IMG/VR virus record: IMGVR_UViG_3300020430_000063
Span: 1-30,890 of that record
Direction: 5' to 3' (one strand)
DNA length: 30,890 nucleotides
Source of the DNA: a virus
Positions 7,983 through 18,800 of this stretch are shown here, piece after piece; the stretch's first letter is position 1; every line of letters starts with the position of its first letter. The notes beneath the pieces are model-generated. The model worked only from the letters and a program-made list of their open reading frames with translations, was not told where the DNA came from and did no database searches. The translations under genes were made by a program, and so were the position numbers.

Positions 7983-9340
7983 TATCTAATCCTTTGTGTT
8001 GACGGCTCTAAGAAATTTTGACTTCTAATAATACTTCCACCAAAAGAACTTATCATATCTTTTGCAAAATCATTAACAACTCCTGATATATTATTAGACA
8101 AACCTTCTTGTACTAAATACTTATTAGCTTCATTTACATCATTTAAAGCTGCTACTTTATTGTAAACATAACTATATTGTCCATTAGGGTCTATTTCCAT
8201 ATCCCATTTATTTTTAATAGTGTTCTTAGTAATTCTATCTATAACACTCCATTTAGTATCTTTATCGTATTGTGGATATAAAGCATATCTTGTAGTTTTT
8301 AATTCATTTTCTAAATCTTCTAAATAAGAAGCATCTTGTCTGTATTTACCAGCATGCATTGCAATATCATCTAGATAATCTTGTCTAGCTGACGGAGGTA
8401 ACCAATCTTCAATAGTTTGTGTTACTTCTTTTTCACCAGTTGTAGTTTGGTCTATCTTAGAGTTAGATACAAAAGATTGTAAATCTTTATCTAATTCAGT
8501 ATCTCTATATTTATCTGTTAATTTAAAAATTTGACTTCTTGCATAGCTATCAGTCCATGTACCCATAACAATTTTGTTTGCTATCCACTCCATAGTTTTG
8601 TCATCTACATTTGCACCAGTAGGTAAAATATCATACAAAGTAGATTTTTGTGCAGATAAATCTAATGAATACTGTGCTTCATTTGCATCGTAAAAATCCA
8701 TTGCAGTAACTTCTGCTTGTGTTTTACCTAATTCTGATAATACTGTTTTCATAACAGGACTTGTAGATACATACATATTTGCCATATCTACGTCTTGAAA
8801 TATTAAATATCCTTCTTGCCATTTCCTTTTATAAGTTGGAGAATTAAATTTAGTTGTTCCTCCATATAGTGTATTAAAACTATTCATTGCTATATCTATC
8901 TGGTCTGCAATAGTAAAATCACTATCTTCCATTAATGCATATTCTTCAGCTGTTAGCTGACCTATTCTTGTATCAAAAAAGTTTTGTGGTATTTCTATCC
9001 AATCAGGTGATTGTAAATACATACTATCATATTCATCTGGTGTTAAATAATGAGCTGTTTCAGAACTTACCATATCGTTTATATATTCAACTAAGTTACC
9101 ACCTGTATAATCAAGAACTTCTGTATAATCTTCTGCAGTATTAAATGCTAGTAAATCCCCATTTTCTGTAGGAACTATTATTTTAAATGTAAAATTTTTT
9201 AAACTTGCAATTGCTTTATCATTATAAGTAGCTCCTCCTCCAACTTGTGTATCTAATGATTTTTCTAATTCTTCTAATGATTGTGGACCAACAATAATTA
9301 TTACTGCTCCAGGAGGTAATTTAGTTTTGTCTAAAGCCAT
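7982..9340 (-). CDS. Probable internal or minor virion protein (452 aa)
   Basis: ATG at 9340 lies in a TAATG overlap with the upstream gene, with GGAGATGA just before it. Residues 1-75 look like a small alpha/beta domain (GAVIIIVGPQSLEELEKSL, FKIIVPTENGDLLAF), followed by long helical segments with Tyr, Asp and Lys (DSYARSQIFKLTDKYRDTEL, LEDLENELKTTRYALYPQYD). No known enzyme motif, Cys cluster or membrane segment was found. It belongs to the same contiguous set of large proteins as its neighbours and probably assembles in the head or is ejected with the DNA. The family is not recognised, so function is by position only. Confidence 0.55.
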   Translation of the reverse strand: MALDKTKLPPGAVIIIVGPQSLEELEKSLDTQVGGGATYNDKAIASLKNFTFKIIVPTENGDLLAFNTAEDYTEVLDYTGGNLVEYINDMVSSETAHYLTPDEYDSMYLQSPDWIEIPQNFFDTRIGQLTAEEYALMEDSDFTIADQIDIAMNSFNTLYGGTTKFNSPTYKRKWQEGYLIFQDVDMANMYVSTSPVMKTVLSELGKTQAEVTAMDFYDANEAQYSLDLSAQKSTLYDILPTGANVDDKTMEWIANKIVMGTWTDSYARSQIFKLTDKYRDTELDKDLQSFVSNSKIDQTTTGEKEVTQTIEDWLPPSARQDYLDDIAMHAGKYRQDASYLEDLENELKTTRYALYPQYDKDTKWSVIDRITKNTIKNKWDMEIDPNGQYSYVYNKVAALNDVNEANKYLVQEGLSNNISGVVNDFAKDMISSFGGSIIRSQNFLEPSTQRIR

Positions 9341-11574
9341 TATTCATCTCCAGTTACTAAGTTATTATACATGTTTATATCATACCCTGCCATATCCATT
9401 ATACCAGGCCCAAATCTATCTTTAATTTGATTTAGTTTATTCCATGTATCTACATGACTATTAGCATTATATACATTTAAATCAGGATTATTTACTTGTG
9501 CAAAATAACTAGGTTGTTCTAATTGTCCTGTTTGTTCTATTTCATTTTTCCACCAACCAAAAAAACCATCTTGTGTATTTTGTTTAAATTCTCTTTGACC
9601 TGTAATTATGTCCCAATAATCTTGTTCATCTGCTTCAAGTTCAAATCTTTCTGGTAGCATAGTTCCTACAAATTTTTGTATTGCCCAATTATGTGGAGTA
9701 TTTCCTGTCATTCTAGAAGGCAACATAGTATCTAAGTTATACCATAAAGATGTTAACTTAGAACCTTGCCACCCAGCACTTTGCCAATATCTAGATTGAT
9801 GTGCTAAATGTTTATTTAAATCTTCATAAGGTACTACATCAATACGTTCTTTTACAAACTCTGGTAATAAACCATATTCATCTAATACACTATTTAAAGC
9901 ATCTGCAGCATTATCAACAATTCCAAGCATAGCTGCAGTTCCTTGCCATATAGCTTGATTTTTTAATTCATATTTCCAATTACTAGCAACACCACCTAAT
10001 CTTGATAATTTAGTACCATCTTTAATAGCACCTGTTTTTGTACCTATTTTTACAGCTGTTTCTATTCCTTCACCTACTGGGTCTAAAACTGAAATCATAC
10101 CTTTAAATAAAAATTTACTAAATTTACCAGTCCATTTAACAGGATTCCAACCACTTAAAGAATTATATTTTTCAAATGCATCATATCCAAATGCTTTAAC
10201 AATACCTAATAAAACACTTTCACCATTTAATCCAGATGTTTTAATTACATCATGATTGTTGTAATAATCTAAAAATTTTTGTTCTTGTGCATTAAATTTA
10301 TCTAATACTTTTTCTTTAAACTCACCATGTACATTAGGGTCATATTCTTCTATTTTTTCTGGAAATACATTAGGGTCATTTAACTTAGCTGCACCAAGAG
10401 AACCACCAGGTTTCCAATCACTATCAATAATACGCATTATTGTTTCGTCTTGTCTAACATTACCTTTTTTACCAAATGTATCTATAAATGTATATCCTTC
10501 TTTTCTTTTAGCAACAGCTTGTGCATATATATCAGGATTTTGATTAAACCATTGTTTCCATAAATCATCATAAGCATTATAAGAATCTTGCATATTTCCT
10601 GGTTTAATTAATCCTGAACCATCAGGTTTACCTGATTTACCAGCAGTTCCAGGTGTTCTTTTATTTTTTACAGTATTTTGCCAAACATCTTCAATACTTC
10701 TACCAGCATATTCACCTTCACTAAATACAGCAGTTTTAGCAGATAACTGCTTACCTAATGGGTCTGTAGATTTACTATCTGTTTGTAATGATTTAAGTTC
10801 TTTAGTTTTAATATCAAACTTTTGACTTAATATAACATTGTCAGGTACTTCACTAAACATAGATGCTATTTCACTAGGGTTTTTTTCTGCTAATCCTGTA
10901 CCTAAAGCAGTAACAACAAACTTTTTATCTGGATTATTTTTAACAAACTCTAAAAAATTATTAATATATTTTTGTATTTGTTTATTATCTAATACATTTA
11001 ATTGACCATCTTTAGTAGGTATAGCAAAAGATTGTCCTTGTAATCCAAATCCTTTACCAGTTTCTGCACCAAAATAATTAACTGCATCTAAAGCAGCACC
11101 TTTACCATGCCTTCCAGCTTCATTACTTCCAAATACAAATATATGATTATCAGGTAAAGAGGTTATTCTACCATCAGCAAACTCTGCATAATCTTCTGCA
11201 TACTTTGCAATATAATCTTTTCCTACTACACCTTTTCTACCAAGTTCTGGGTCATAATCAGGATTTAATTTTTCATCACCAAAAATATTTTCTAATTCAT
11301 CTGATTCAACTTTATTTAAATCAGGTTGATTTGGAATATTTTCTACAATCATATCGTCAGGTATATTGTCAGGTATTCCTTGATTAGCACGATAAAGTAA
11401 CGAACTAATTAAATCATCACTTAATCTAGTTAACATGTCTGGGTCTTCAGTAAGTTCAGCTATATCTACATACTGCAGCTTCATTCTATTTATTTCTGCT
11501 TCAGGTAAATTAAGTTCTTTTCCTAATCTATCTAGTTCAGCATAAAGTTTTTTTTGTATAGATTCTTTATCCAT
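9340..11574 (-). CDS. Large virion-associated protein with embedded macro-like domain (744 aa)
   Basis: I choose ATG 11574, one base after the stop of the 438-aa gene; a TTG nine bases earlier is possible. Residues 1-135 are acidic and helical. Residues about 140-255 form a compact alpha/beta domain beginning DNHIFVFGSNEAGRHGKGAA and containing GLQGQSFAIPTKDG and KKFVVTALGTGLA. That is the pattern of the small macro-like (ADP-ribose-binding type) proteins common in phages and bacteria as stand-alone genes. The remaining 490 residues resemble the neighbouring virion proteins (helical, Trp/Tyr-rich), with PVGEGIETAVKIGTKTGAIKDG near the middle. The position among internal virion genes suggests the domain travels in the particle. 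The macro assignment rests on motif recognition; ligand and activity are unknown. Confidence 0.65.
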   Translation of the reverse strand: MDKESIQKKLYAELDRLGKELNLPEAEINRMKLQYVDIAELTEDPDMLTRLSDDLISSLLYRANQGIPDNIPDDMIVENIPNQPDLNKVESDELENIFGDEKLNPDYDPELGRKGVVGKDYIAKYAEDYAEFADGRITSLPDNHIFVFGSNEAGRHGKGAALDAVNYFGAETGKGFGLQGQSFAIPTKDGQLNVLDNKQIQKYINNFLEFVKNNPDKKFVVTALGTGLAEKNPSEIASMFSEVPDNVILSQKFDIKTKELKSLQTDSKSTDPLGKQLSAKTAVFSEGEYAGRSIEDVWQNTVKNKRTPGTAGKSGKPDGSGLIKPGNMQDSYNAYDDLWKQWFNQNPDIYAQAVAKRKEGYTFIDTFGKKGNVRQDETIMRIIDSDWKPGGSLGAAKLNDPNVFPEKIEEYDPNVHGEFKEKVLDKFNAQEQKFLDYYNNHDVIKTSGLNGESVLLGIVKAFGYDAFEKYNSLSGWNPVKWTGKFSKFLFKGMISVLDPVGEGIETAVKIGTKTGAIKDGTKLSRLGGVASNWKYELKNQAIWQGTAAMLGIVDNAADALNSVLDEYGLLPEFVKERIDVVPYEDLNKHLAHQSRYWQSAGWQGSKLTSLWYNLDTMLPSRMTGNTPHNWAIQKFVGTMLPERFELEADEQDYWDIITGQREFKQNTQDGFFGWWKNEIEQTGQLEQPSYFAQVNNPDLNVYNANSHVDTWNKLNQIKDRFGPGIMDMAGYDINMYNNLVTGDE

Positions 11575-11575
11575 A

Positions 11576-12892
11576 TTAACCAAACATAGATTTCAACATA
11601 GCTTCATCCATTTTCATTTTTTCATTAGCATATGTTGCTGTACTTATATCATCTCTATACCTAGCATTAAAAGTTTCTTGTGCAGTTTGTTCAGCTGTGT
11701 TTACAAAATTTTTTAATTCAACATCACTTGGGTCAACTTCCCAGGCTTGATTAGGTGCTTTAATCATATTCATATTATCAATAAAAGCATACATTTCATT
11801 CATGTTATTAAACTCTTCTATATAATTTTTAGCTAATATAGTAACTTGTTCTTTTAATTCTTGTTTAGTAGGCATTCTGTTCATTGATAAATAAAAAGCA
11901 TTTTCAACCATTTGTTCCATGCCAAGTTCTCCTGGTACATTTTCCATGTATTTTTGAAATCTATCTGCTGTTCTAGCTCTATTAGCAGTAGAAACAACAT
12001 TGTCATGGTTATCTCCATAATCACCTAAAAAATAAGCAAACATCTTTTGATGTTTTAAATTTTCTCCTTGTAAAAACATAGTGTTTTTAAATGGATTATT
12101 AGGGTCTGTTTCTAAATCGTAAGACATAACATTTGCATAATCTGAAGTACCTGGTTCTACGTATTTGTTTACATCTATCCATGCCATATATTGTGCAAGT
12201 TGACTACGTAACAATCCACTAGGTACACCTCTAGTATCATCAAAAGCACCTTGTTCTACTAAACCATTAGCTTCTAACCAATCTTGAAACATTACTACTG
12301 TATCAGTATTTTGAAATATTAATTCATATACACCAGCAGAATCACCAAAATGTCCACCAAATTTCCTTGTTAATATTTCACCTGTGTTATCATCTCTTCT
12401 TACTTCGTCTATTTTATCTGGAAAATAAACAGGAACTTCTCTTAATTGACCACCTAATCCAGCAATGTAATCGTTAATTGCTTGTTCTTTTTGAGCTTCT
12501 GTTAAATTATTATCTGCCATAATTGCATCAATAACATTTTGTATTGCATCACCGGCATAAGATGAATCTTGATTTTTATTTTGTGTAAGAACTACATTTT
12601 CTAATGTAGTAGTTACTTCTTGTTTAATGCGTTGAACATAATCATCATCACCAGCTTCTACACTGTTGTAAATATTTCTTATAGCATCTAAAGATTCTTT
12701 AGGAAAATTAGAATTTATACTACCTATAGGAGGGTCATTTGGATTTGCACCACGCATTTGAGAGTGTTGTTCCCATATTTCATTAGGTTTTAAAGCATTA
12801 AAATCATTAGAGTTTAAACCAAATAAAGGTAAATATTGTGGATTATTTAATAAATCCAGAATCATTTGTTGTATTTCTTTTTTACTTGTCAT
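11576..12892 (-). CDS. Probable internal virion protein (438 aa)
   Basis: ATG at 12892 overlaps the stop of the 1998-aa gene (TAATG). The product is acidic and helical throughout, with many Asn, Gln and Met residues (MILDLLNNPQYLPLFGLNSND; ENAFYLSMNRMPTKQELKEQV) and no Cys pairs, membrane segment or recognisable active site. Residues 330-420 look like a bundle of amphipathic helices. The last residues (KMKMDEAMLKSMFG) form an amphipathic helix as often found where virion proteins dock to each other. The family is not recognised. The close coupling to the giant protein suggests the two products act together in the head or in DNA ejection. Confidence 0.55.
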   Translation of the reverse strand: MTSKKEIQQMILDLLNNPQYLPLFGLNSNDFNALKPNEIWEQHSQMRGANPNDPPIGSINSNFPKESLDAIRNIYNSVEAGDDDYVQRIKQEVTTTLENVVLTQNKNQDSSYAGDAIQNVIDAIMADNNLTEAQKEQAINDYIAGLGGQLREVPVYFPDKIDEVRRDDNTGEILTRKFGGHFGDSAGVYELIFQNTDTVVMFQDWLEANGLVEQGAFDDTRGVPSGLLRSQLAQYMAWIDVNKYVEPGTSDYANVMSYDLETDPNNPFKNTMFLQGENLKHQKMFAYFLGDYGDNHDNVVSTANRARTADRFQKYMENVPGELGMEQMVENAFYLSMNRMPTKQELKEQVTILAKNYIEEFNNMNEMYAFIDNMNMIKAPNQAWEVDPSDVELKNFVNTAEQTAQETFNARYRDDISTATYANEKMKMDEAMLKSMFG

Positions 12893-15800
12893 TAACCACT
12901 TTCCCTTATAATATTTATTTCATCATCATTTAAATCTAAAAATTGCCATGAGCTTCTATCAGGATTTAACATTCTTAATACTACATTGTAATACAAATTA
13001 AATCCACGTGGATATTTAGCTAATAATTCTTTATTATCTTTATCAAAATACATTCTAAATTCTTGAGCTTTTGGGTCATCAGATTGTTTCCACCAATCAA
13101 AACTTACTTCTTGTCCTTGTCGGGCTAACCATGCAGCTGATTCTGCGTCATACTCTTGCATTATTGGGTACATTTCCAAAAAGTATTTACCTTCTTCAGT
13201 TGTTTTTGTTAATTCTAAATCAGGCCATATTGTTGTTATTTCATTCCATATATCAGTTATTTGTGGTAATGTAATAAACCCATACTCATCTCTTTGAAAA
13301 CCTGATAAATCAGCAGTTAAACTATTTCTAACAATTGCAAACAAATCATCTTGTTTACTACCAGGTATTGTTAAATTATCTTTTTGTAACACATTATTTA
13401 AAGTTTCAACATCTTCTTTAAATGATTGATACTGATAAAAACCTTTAGTTTTATTTATATATCTTCTGTATTCATCTGGTGTTAAATCATATCTTTCATT
13501 GTTAATTGCTTGCCATGTCATCTTTGCTTCAGGATTGTCACCATATAAAAATGGAAATGACAATGGTAATAATTCTTTTTCTCTAGAATTACTATTCCAA
13601 AAATCTACAGCATCAAAAGTTTTAACACCTTTACCAGCTACTTTAATATCTGTAGGACTAAATAAATACATATGGTCTAATCCAAATTTAGAATGAAAAT
13701 CTTGTGAGGTTTGTATTGTATCGTAATTATTTAATTCTAATATTCTTTCGTATTCTTCATACAATACAGCCATATGATAATGTATACCATTTTTAGCTTT
13801 AATAAAATATTCCGGTTTATAATTACTAGAAGGTCCTATAAAGCTTCTAATAAATCTCATAAACATATCTACTTGCGCTCTATCTCTTGCATAATCTAAC
13901 ATTGCATCTTCTATTTGTTCAATTGTAACGTCATCTCCTTCTTCCCAACCAGGTATGTTATATTTAAAATATTTATCTAATCTTCCAGCCTTCCAAACAT
14001 TAACCCACTCTAAAGAAACCATTGCATGTCTCCAATAATCTATAGTTGCATCTGCACGCATTTGTTCAAGTTCACCTAAAGCTTCTCCAGGTTCTCTTAC
14101 AATTTCTTCTGAAAATTCAAATACCCCTACTTTATCTCCCCATTCACGGCTAAGGTCTACATCTATACCTTGTAAAAATGCCCATAGTTTTTTATAAGTG
14201 GGTGCTATAGTTGCTAAGTTTTTAACTGATATTTCTTCAGGCATAGGAAATTGTGTTATCCAATCTTTAAATTCACCTAACACACCACGTGAAGGTAGCA
14301 CTCTGTTTAAAGAAAAAGAAACTATAGAGTTAGTACCAGGTACTTGTGATTGTGCAAGTAAGTTAATACTGCTTAATGTTGATTTATATTGTACTTTCAT
14401 ATTTGCTTCATCATCATCACCTTCAACTAATACAGGTCCCATCCATGCTTCAAATGGTGTCATAAACACATCATCACTAGGATTCATAGGATGTGGAGAA
14501 AACCAACCAGTATTAGTATCAGTTACATCATTTGTACCTTGTAAAGCTCTTCTACCTTTTTGTATTCCAACAACAGGGTATGGATTATTAGCTAATAACT
14601 TACCCCAAGTTTTAAATACTTCAAACCATATCTCTGGAAATGGAAATATGTTTCTTGTTACTTCAGATATCTTATGTTGTGTAGTTGTATCGTATAATAA
14701 ATCTTTTAAGTTTTCTAATGCATAAGCTCTATTCATTGGTTCTATTTCAGAAAAGTTATTCCAATTACCAGTACCTAATCGTGCTTTAGTTATTAAATCA
14801 TCTACAACTTGTTTAGGAACACCGTATGCTTTTGCATTTTTAATATATTTTTTCTGTAATGATTTATCCATTTGATTAATATGGTCCATTACCCATAACC
14901 AATAAAACTGTTTAAATACAGGCGCTCTGTTTAAATATCCAATTGGTCTACGCATTAATACTTCAAACAAACCATCTATAATATCTTCATATTTCTCTGT
15001 CTTTTTAACTTCATCTAACTCATCAGTTACACGTATCATTCCACCATTTAAACCTAAACCACCATCAGCTGTAGGTCTAAATATTTCTTTAGCAGCATCA
15101 ATAGCTTTAGCTTTTTGTTTGTTAGTCATAGCTTTGATATAACTTCTTTTTTCCCAGTTTTTAATATCTAAAGCTTTTTTATCTTTAAGTTTAGTTCTTC
15201 CAGTTATACCTTTATAACCATCAATACCACTCATAAAATCTACAGTTTTATTAGTTATTTTTCCATTTTGAACTACAGGTATTTTTCCTTCAGCAATAAT
15301 GTTTCTAAGTATTGTAGAACCTTTATTACCATCTACAACTTTATCTAGTGTCATTTGAAACTTAACATCACTTCCAACTTGTTTCATAAAGTGAATGCCT
15401 TCAACAATATTGTCACCAGTAATTTCTCTAATGTATGCTTCTTGTTGTTGTATAAGTTGGTCTAATGCCCAAGGGTCTGTTAATATATCGTAGTTTCCTG
15501 AGTAATCAGCATACTCTTCTAACCAAAATCTTCCTTCAGCAGACTCTAACCATTTGTTTAATTCAGGACTACCCCAACCATGTTTAGCTACTTGTCTTCC
15601 AATAGGGTCTGTTCTTACTTGTACATAGTCCCATAGTTTACTTTGAGCATACTCACCTGTAGATACATTAGCTTTTAGTTCCATACGGTATTCAACATTT
15701 AATGGATTCCAACCAGCTTTTTTACCTAAGAAACCAGTAAGTCCTATTGTTTGTTGTGTACCTTCTAATAACTCTTGTGACATTAAAACAGACTGTATAT

Positions 15801-18800
15801 CAGGTATATTATCTATTTCATCTTGTGTAAATCCCATATCTAACAATTTTTTATTAGACATTTTTTTACCAGTAGATAACCATTTAGTATAAATCATTGG
15901 ATTTGTATAAAAGTTGTCTAAGCCTTTAACTAACAAACGTGCTTGTTCTTCCATAAACACACGTGTTAAAAATGCAACACGTAACAATACCAAAGGTTTA
16001 AATATTTTTCTTGTATAAAAATCCATAGCTCTGTTTACAACATCAGTGTCAGTTGCAGATTTTCTAGGTATAAATCCATTTGGAAACACATAACCTTCTT
16101 TACCAAAACTTTTCATAAATTTTAGAAAACCTTTTGCATCTTGTGCTAACACTGTGCCTGGTGTCCAACCACTTGCTTCAGGAATAACATTCCAAACACC
16201 ACTTACAGTTCTTTGTATATATTGCCAAGGTATTAAAGGAACAACACTGTCTGTCATTTGTGTTAAAAACAAAGCATTCATAGTACCTACGTTTTTAAAC
16301 TTACCTACATCTCTAGAATTATCTGCAAGTACAACTTCATGTACTTCAAAATTAGAGTTAAAACCAGGTATGTTTTTTGTTTTAGCGTTAGCATAGATTT
16401 TAGAACGTTCCAACCTACTATTAATGTGTTTTAAATATTTACGTAATGGTGCTACTTTTTCAGGTCCTACTTCTGGTCCTAATATTTTTTCTACTCTATC
16501 TATTTCCCATTCTCTAAATTTTTTACCATATGCATATATAGAAGGTTTATTTTGATAATCAAGGTTTATAAATTTTAATAACCATTCAGATGCTTCTTTT
16601 TCATTATAATTATTTGCTTCCATGTGTTTTAAAAGATTTTGATATGCACGTTTTTTATTAGTAATAACTAATCCAGAATCAGGAGTAATACTTAACAACC
16701 CTTGTAAGAATGGTTCATTATAAGTTTTGTATGCTCCACCAAATCCTAAATACTTTTGTATTTCGTATTCATTTGTTCCATTAAAGTTTTCTTTAACTTT
16801 ATTTAAAGCAGCTTTAATTTTTCCAACTTCTTCTGCTTTATCAAAGTTAAGAGATTCTACTGTAGGTGTAATTACTTTTACATTTTTTGCAGTTCTAAAA
16901 GGTGATAAATCTTGACCAGTTTTTACTATACCTCTAGCACCTTGACCAATGTAACTACCTAGATTTCTATAAGCAGCATCTTGATTACCAAATCTTTTCA
17001 TAGGTTTAGATAACTGTCGTTTAACAAAATTGCTAGATGTTCTAAATGCATCAGCATCATTAGCTGCGTTTATTAATAAGTTATTTATAAATCCAGATTG
17101 ACCTACTTCACCTATAGCAGTATCTGATAATTGTTCAATAACTTCTTTTCTAGGTTGTTGTTGAGTCTTTTTTAATCCTGCTTTAGAATTAGCAACTTTT
17201 TTACCTGTACTTGCATAAGTTTTAAAGAAATTTTTAACATCATCTGCTTTATTTAAACCAAGCATTTCACCTAACAAATCAGGATGAATGTGTCTAAACA
17301 AAGGCATTCTAGACATTGCATATAAATTTTGTGGTCCAGATTCTGCTACAAGTTTAAAAATATTATTCCATACAGGCATATCAAAAATTACATCAGTTGA
17401 AGGAGCAAAATATTTACTTACTCTACCAAAAACTAATAATTGATTTCTCATTTGTTTAGCTTTTTTGTTTGTAGCTCTTACTGCTTTAGCTTCTGATAAA
17501 TAACCACTTTGTCCCAAGCTAAATAATCTTCTGAACCTACTAAAGTTCTGTGTACCTTCTTTACCAAGTTCTTCTAGTTTTCCTAAATCATCGTAAACAC
17601 TTTCAATAATCTTAGGTGTGTTAACTTTAATTTTTTTACCTTCTCGTAATAAAATTCCATTATCTAAAAATTCACTAGCTCTATTAACTTGTTTCCAACG
17701 TTTACCTACATTAGCAGTTTTTAACCATTTAGAATAAAATAATGGGTCTGCTAACTGGTGTGCTACATCAATAGAACCTGATAGTAAATTAAAAGATAAT
17801 GAACCTGGTTTATAAAATTCTGATGCGTGTACTCTACCTGGAGAATACTCCAACAATGTATTATCTGCTGCCCAAGCAGGGTGATTGTTATCAGGATTAA
17901 GAGAATATTTTCTATTAAATGTATATCTACCAGCATAAAAATTAATTTTATTTGGTCTTGCTAACGAAGTATAAAATATATCTCCATCTTCATCTCTACG
18001 TTTTAATGGCTCACCAATAGCAGCAACTGTTTTTTTATAAGATTCATCATTAGAATAACCTGCTTGTTTATAATATCTATATAATTCAGTTTCTTCTGGT
18101 ATAACAGGTTGAAAACCTATAATAGTATTTCTATCAAAGTTAATTGGTTTATCATATTTACTAGGCAAAAAACCATTACTCCAAACTTCATTCCATAAAG
18201 CACCTAAATTAGTTTGACCAGACATTTTAAAAGCTTCGTTTAATGCGCTTCCTTTACCTGATGCTAATACTTCACTATCACTTATATCAATCATTAATCT
18301 GTCTTGTGCTTCAGATATAGACATACCTTGCTCCATATAATCCTGAGCTTGTTTAATTGCACCATAGTATTCAATAGCTCTACCTTGTGTAAAAGGTTTA
18401 CCAGGCAATAAAGCATTTAAAGCTATACCAGGTACGTTTATTTTTCCTGATGGTCCAAATGTTTGCATTAACCATTCCATACCTAATACACCCCAAACAC
18501 CATATTGTATATCTCCCGGTGCAGCACCTCCTGGAAATAATCCAAATGTTAAAAAATCAGATACATTCATTTGCATATTTCTTTCTAAATCAGCAGGAGC
18601 ATATCTATCGTATATTTCTTTGTGTATAGCTTGTTCTTTTAATAAACGTTCTTTAGCTAATTCATCTTCTATATCAAACAAATCCCTACTACCAGCTGGT
18701 ATTGAGGCACCCCAAGCTGAATAAGCTACATTTAAAGGTAAATTAGGATGTGTTTCTAGTACACGTTCAAAATCATATACAGCAGAAGGATTAGCTTTAA

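Noticed and set aside
14198-14725. 175-aa plus-strand frame opposite the giant protein
   Set aside because: It lies fully antisense to a convincing 1998-aa gene, has no ribosome site pattern and shows shadow-type composition.
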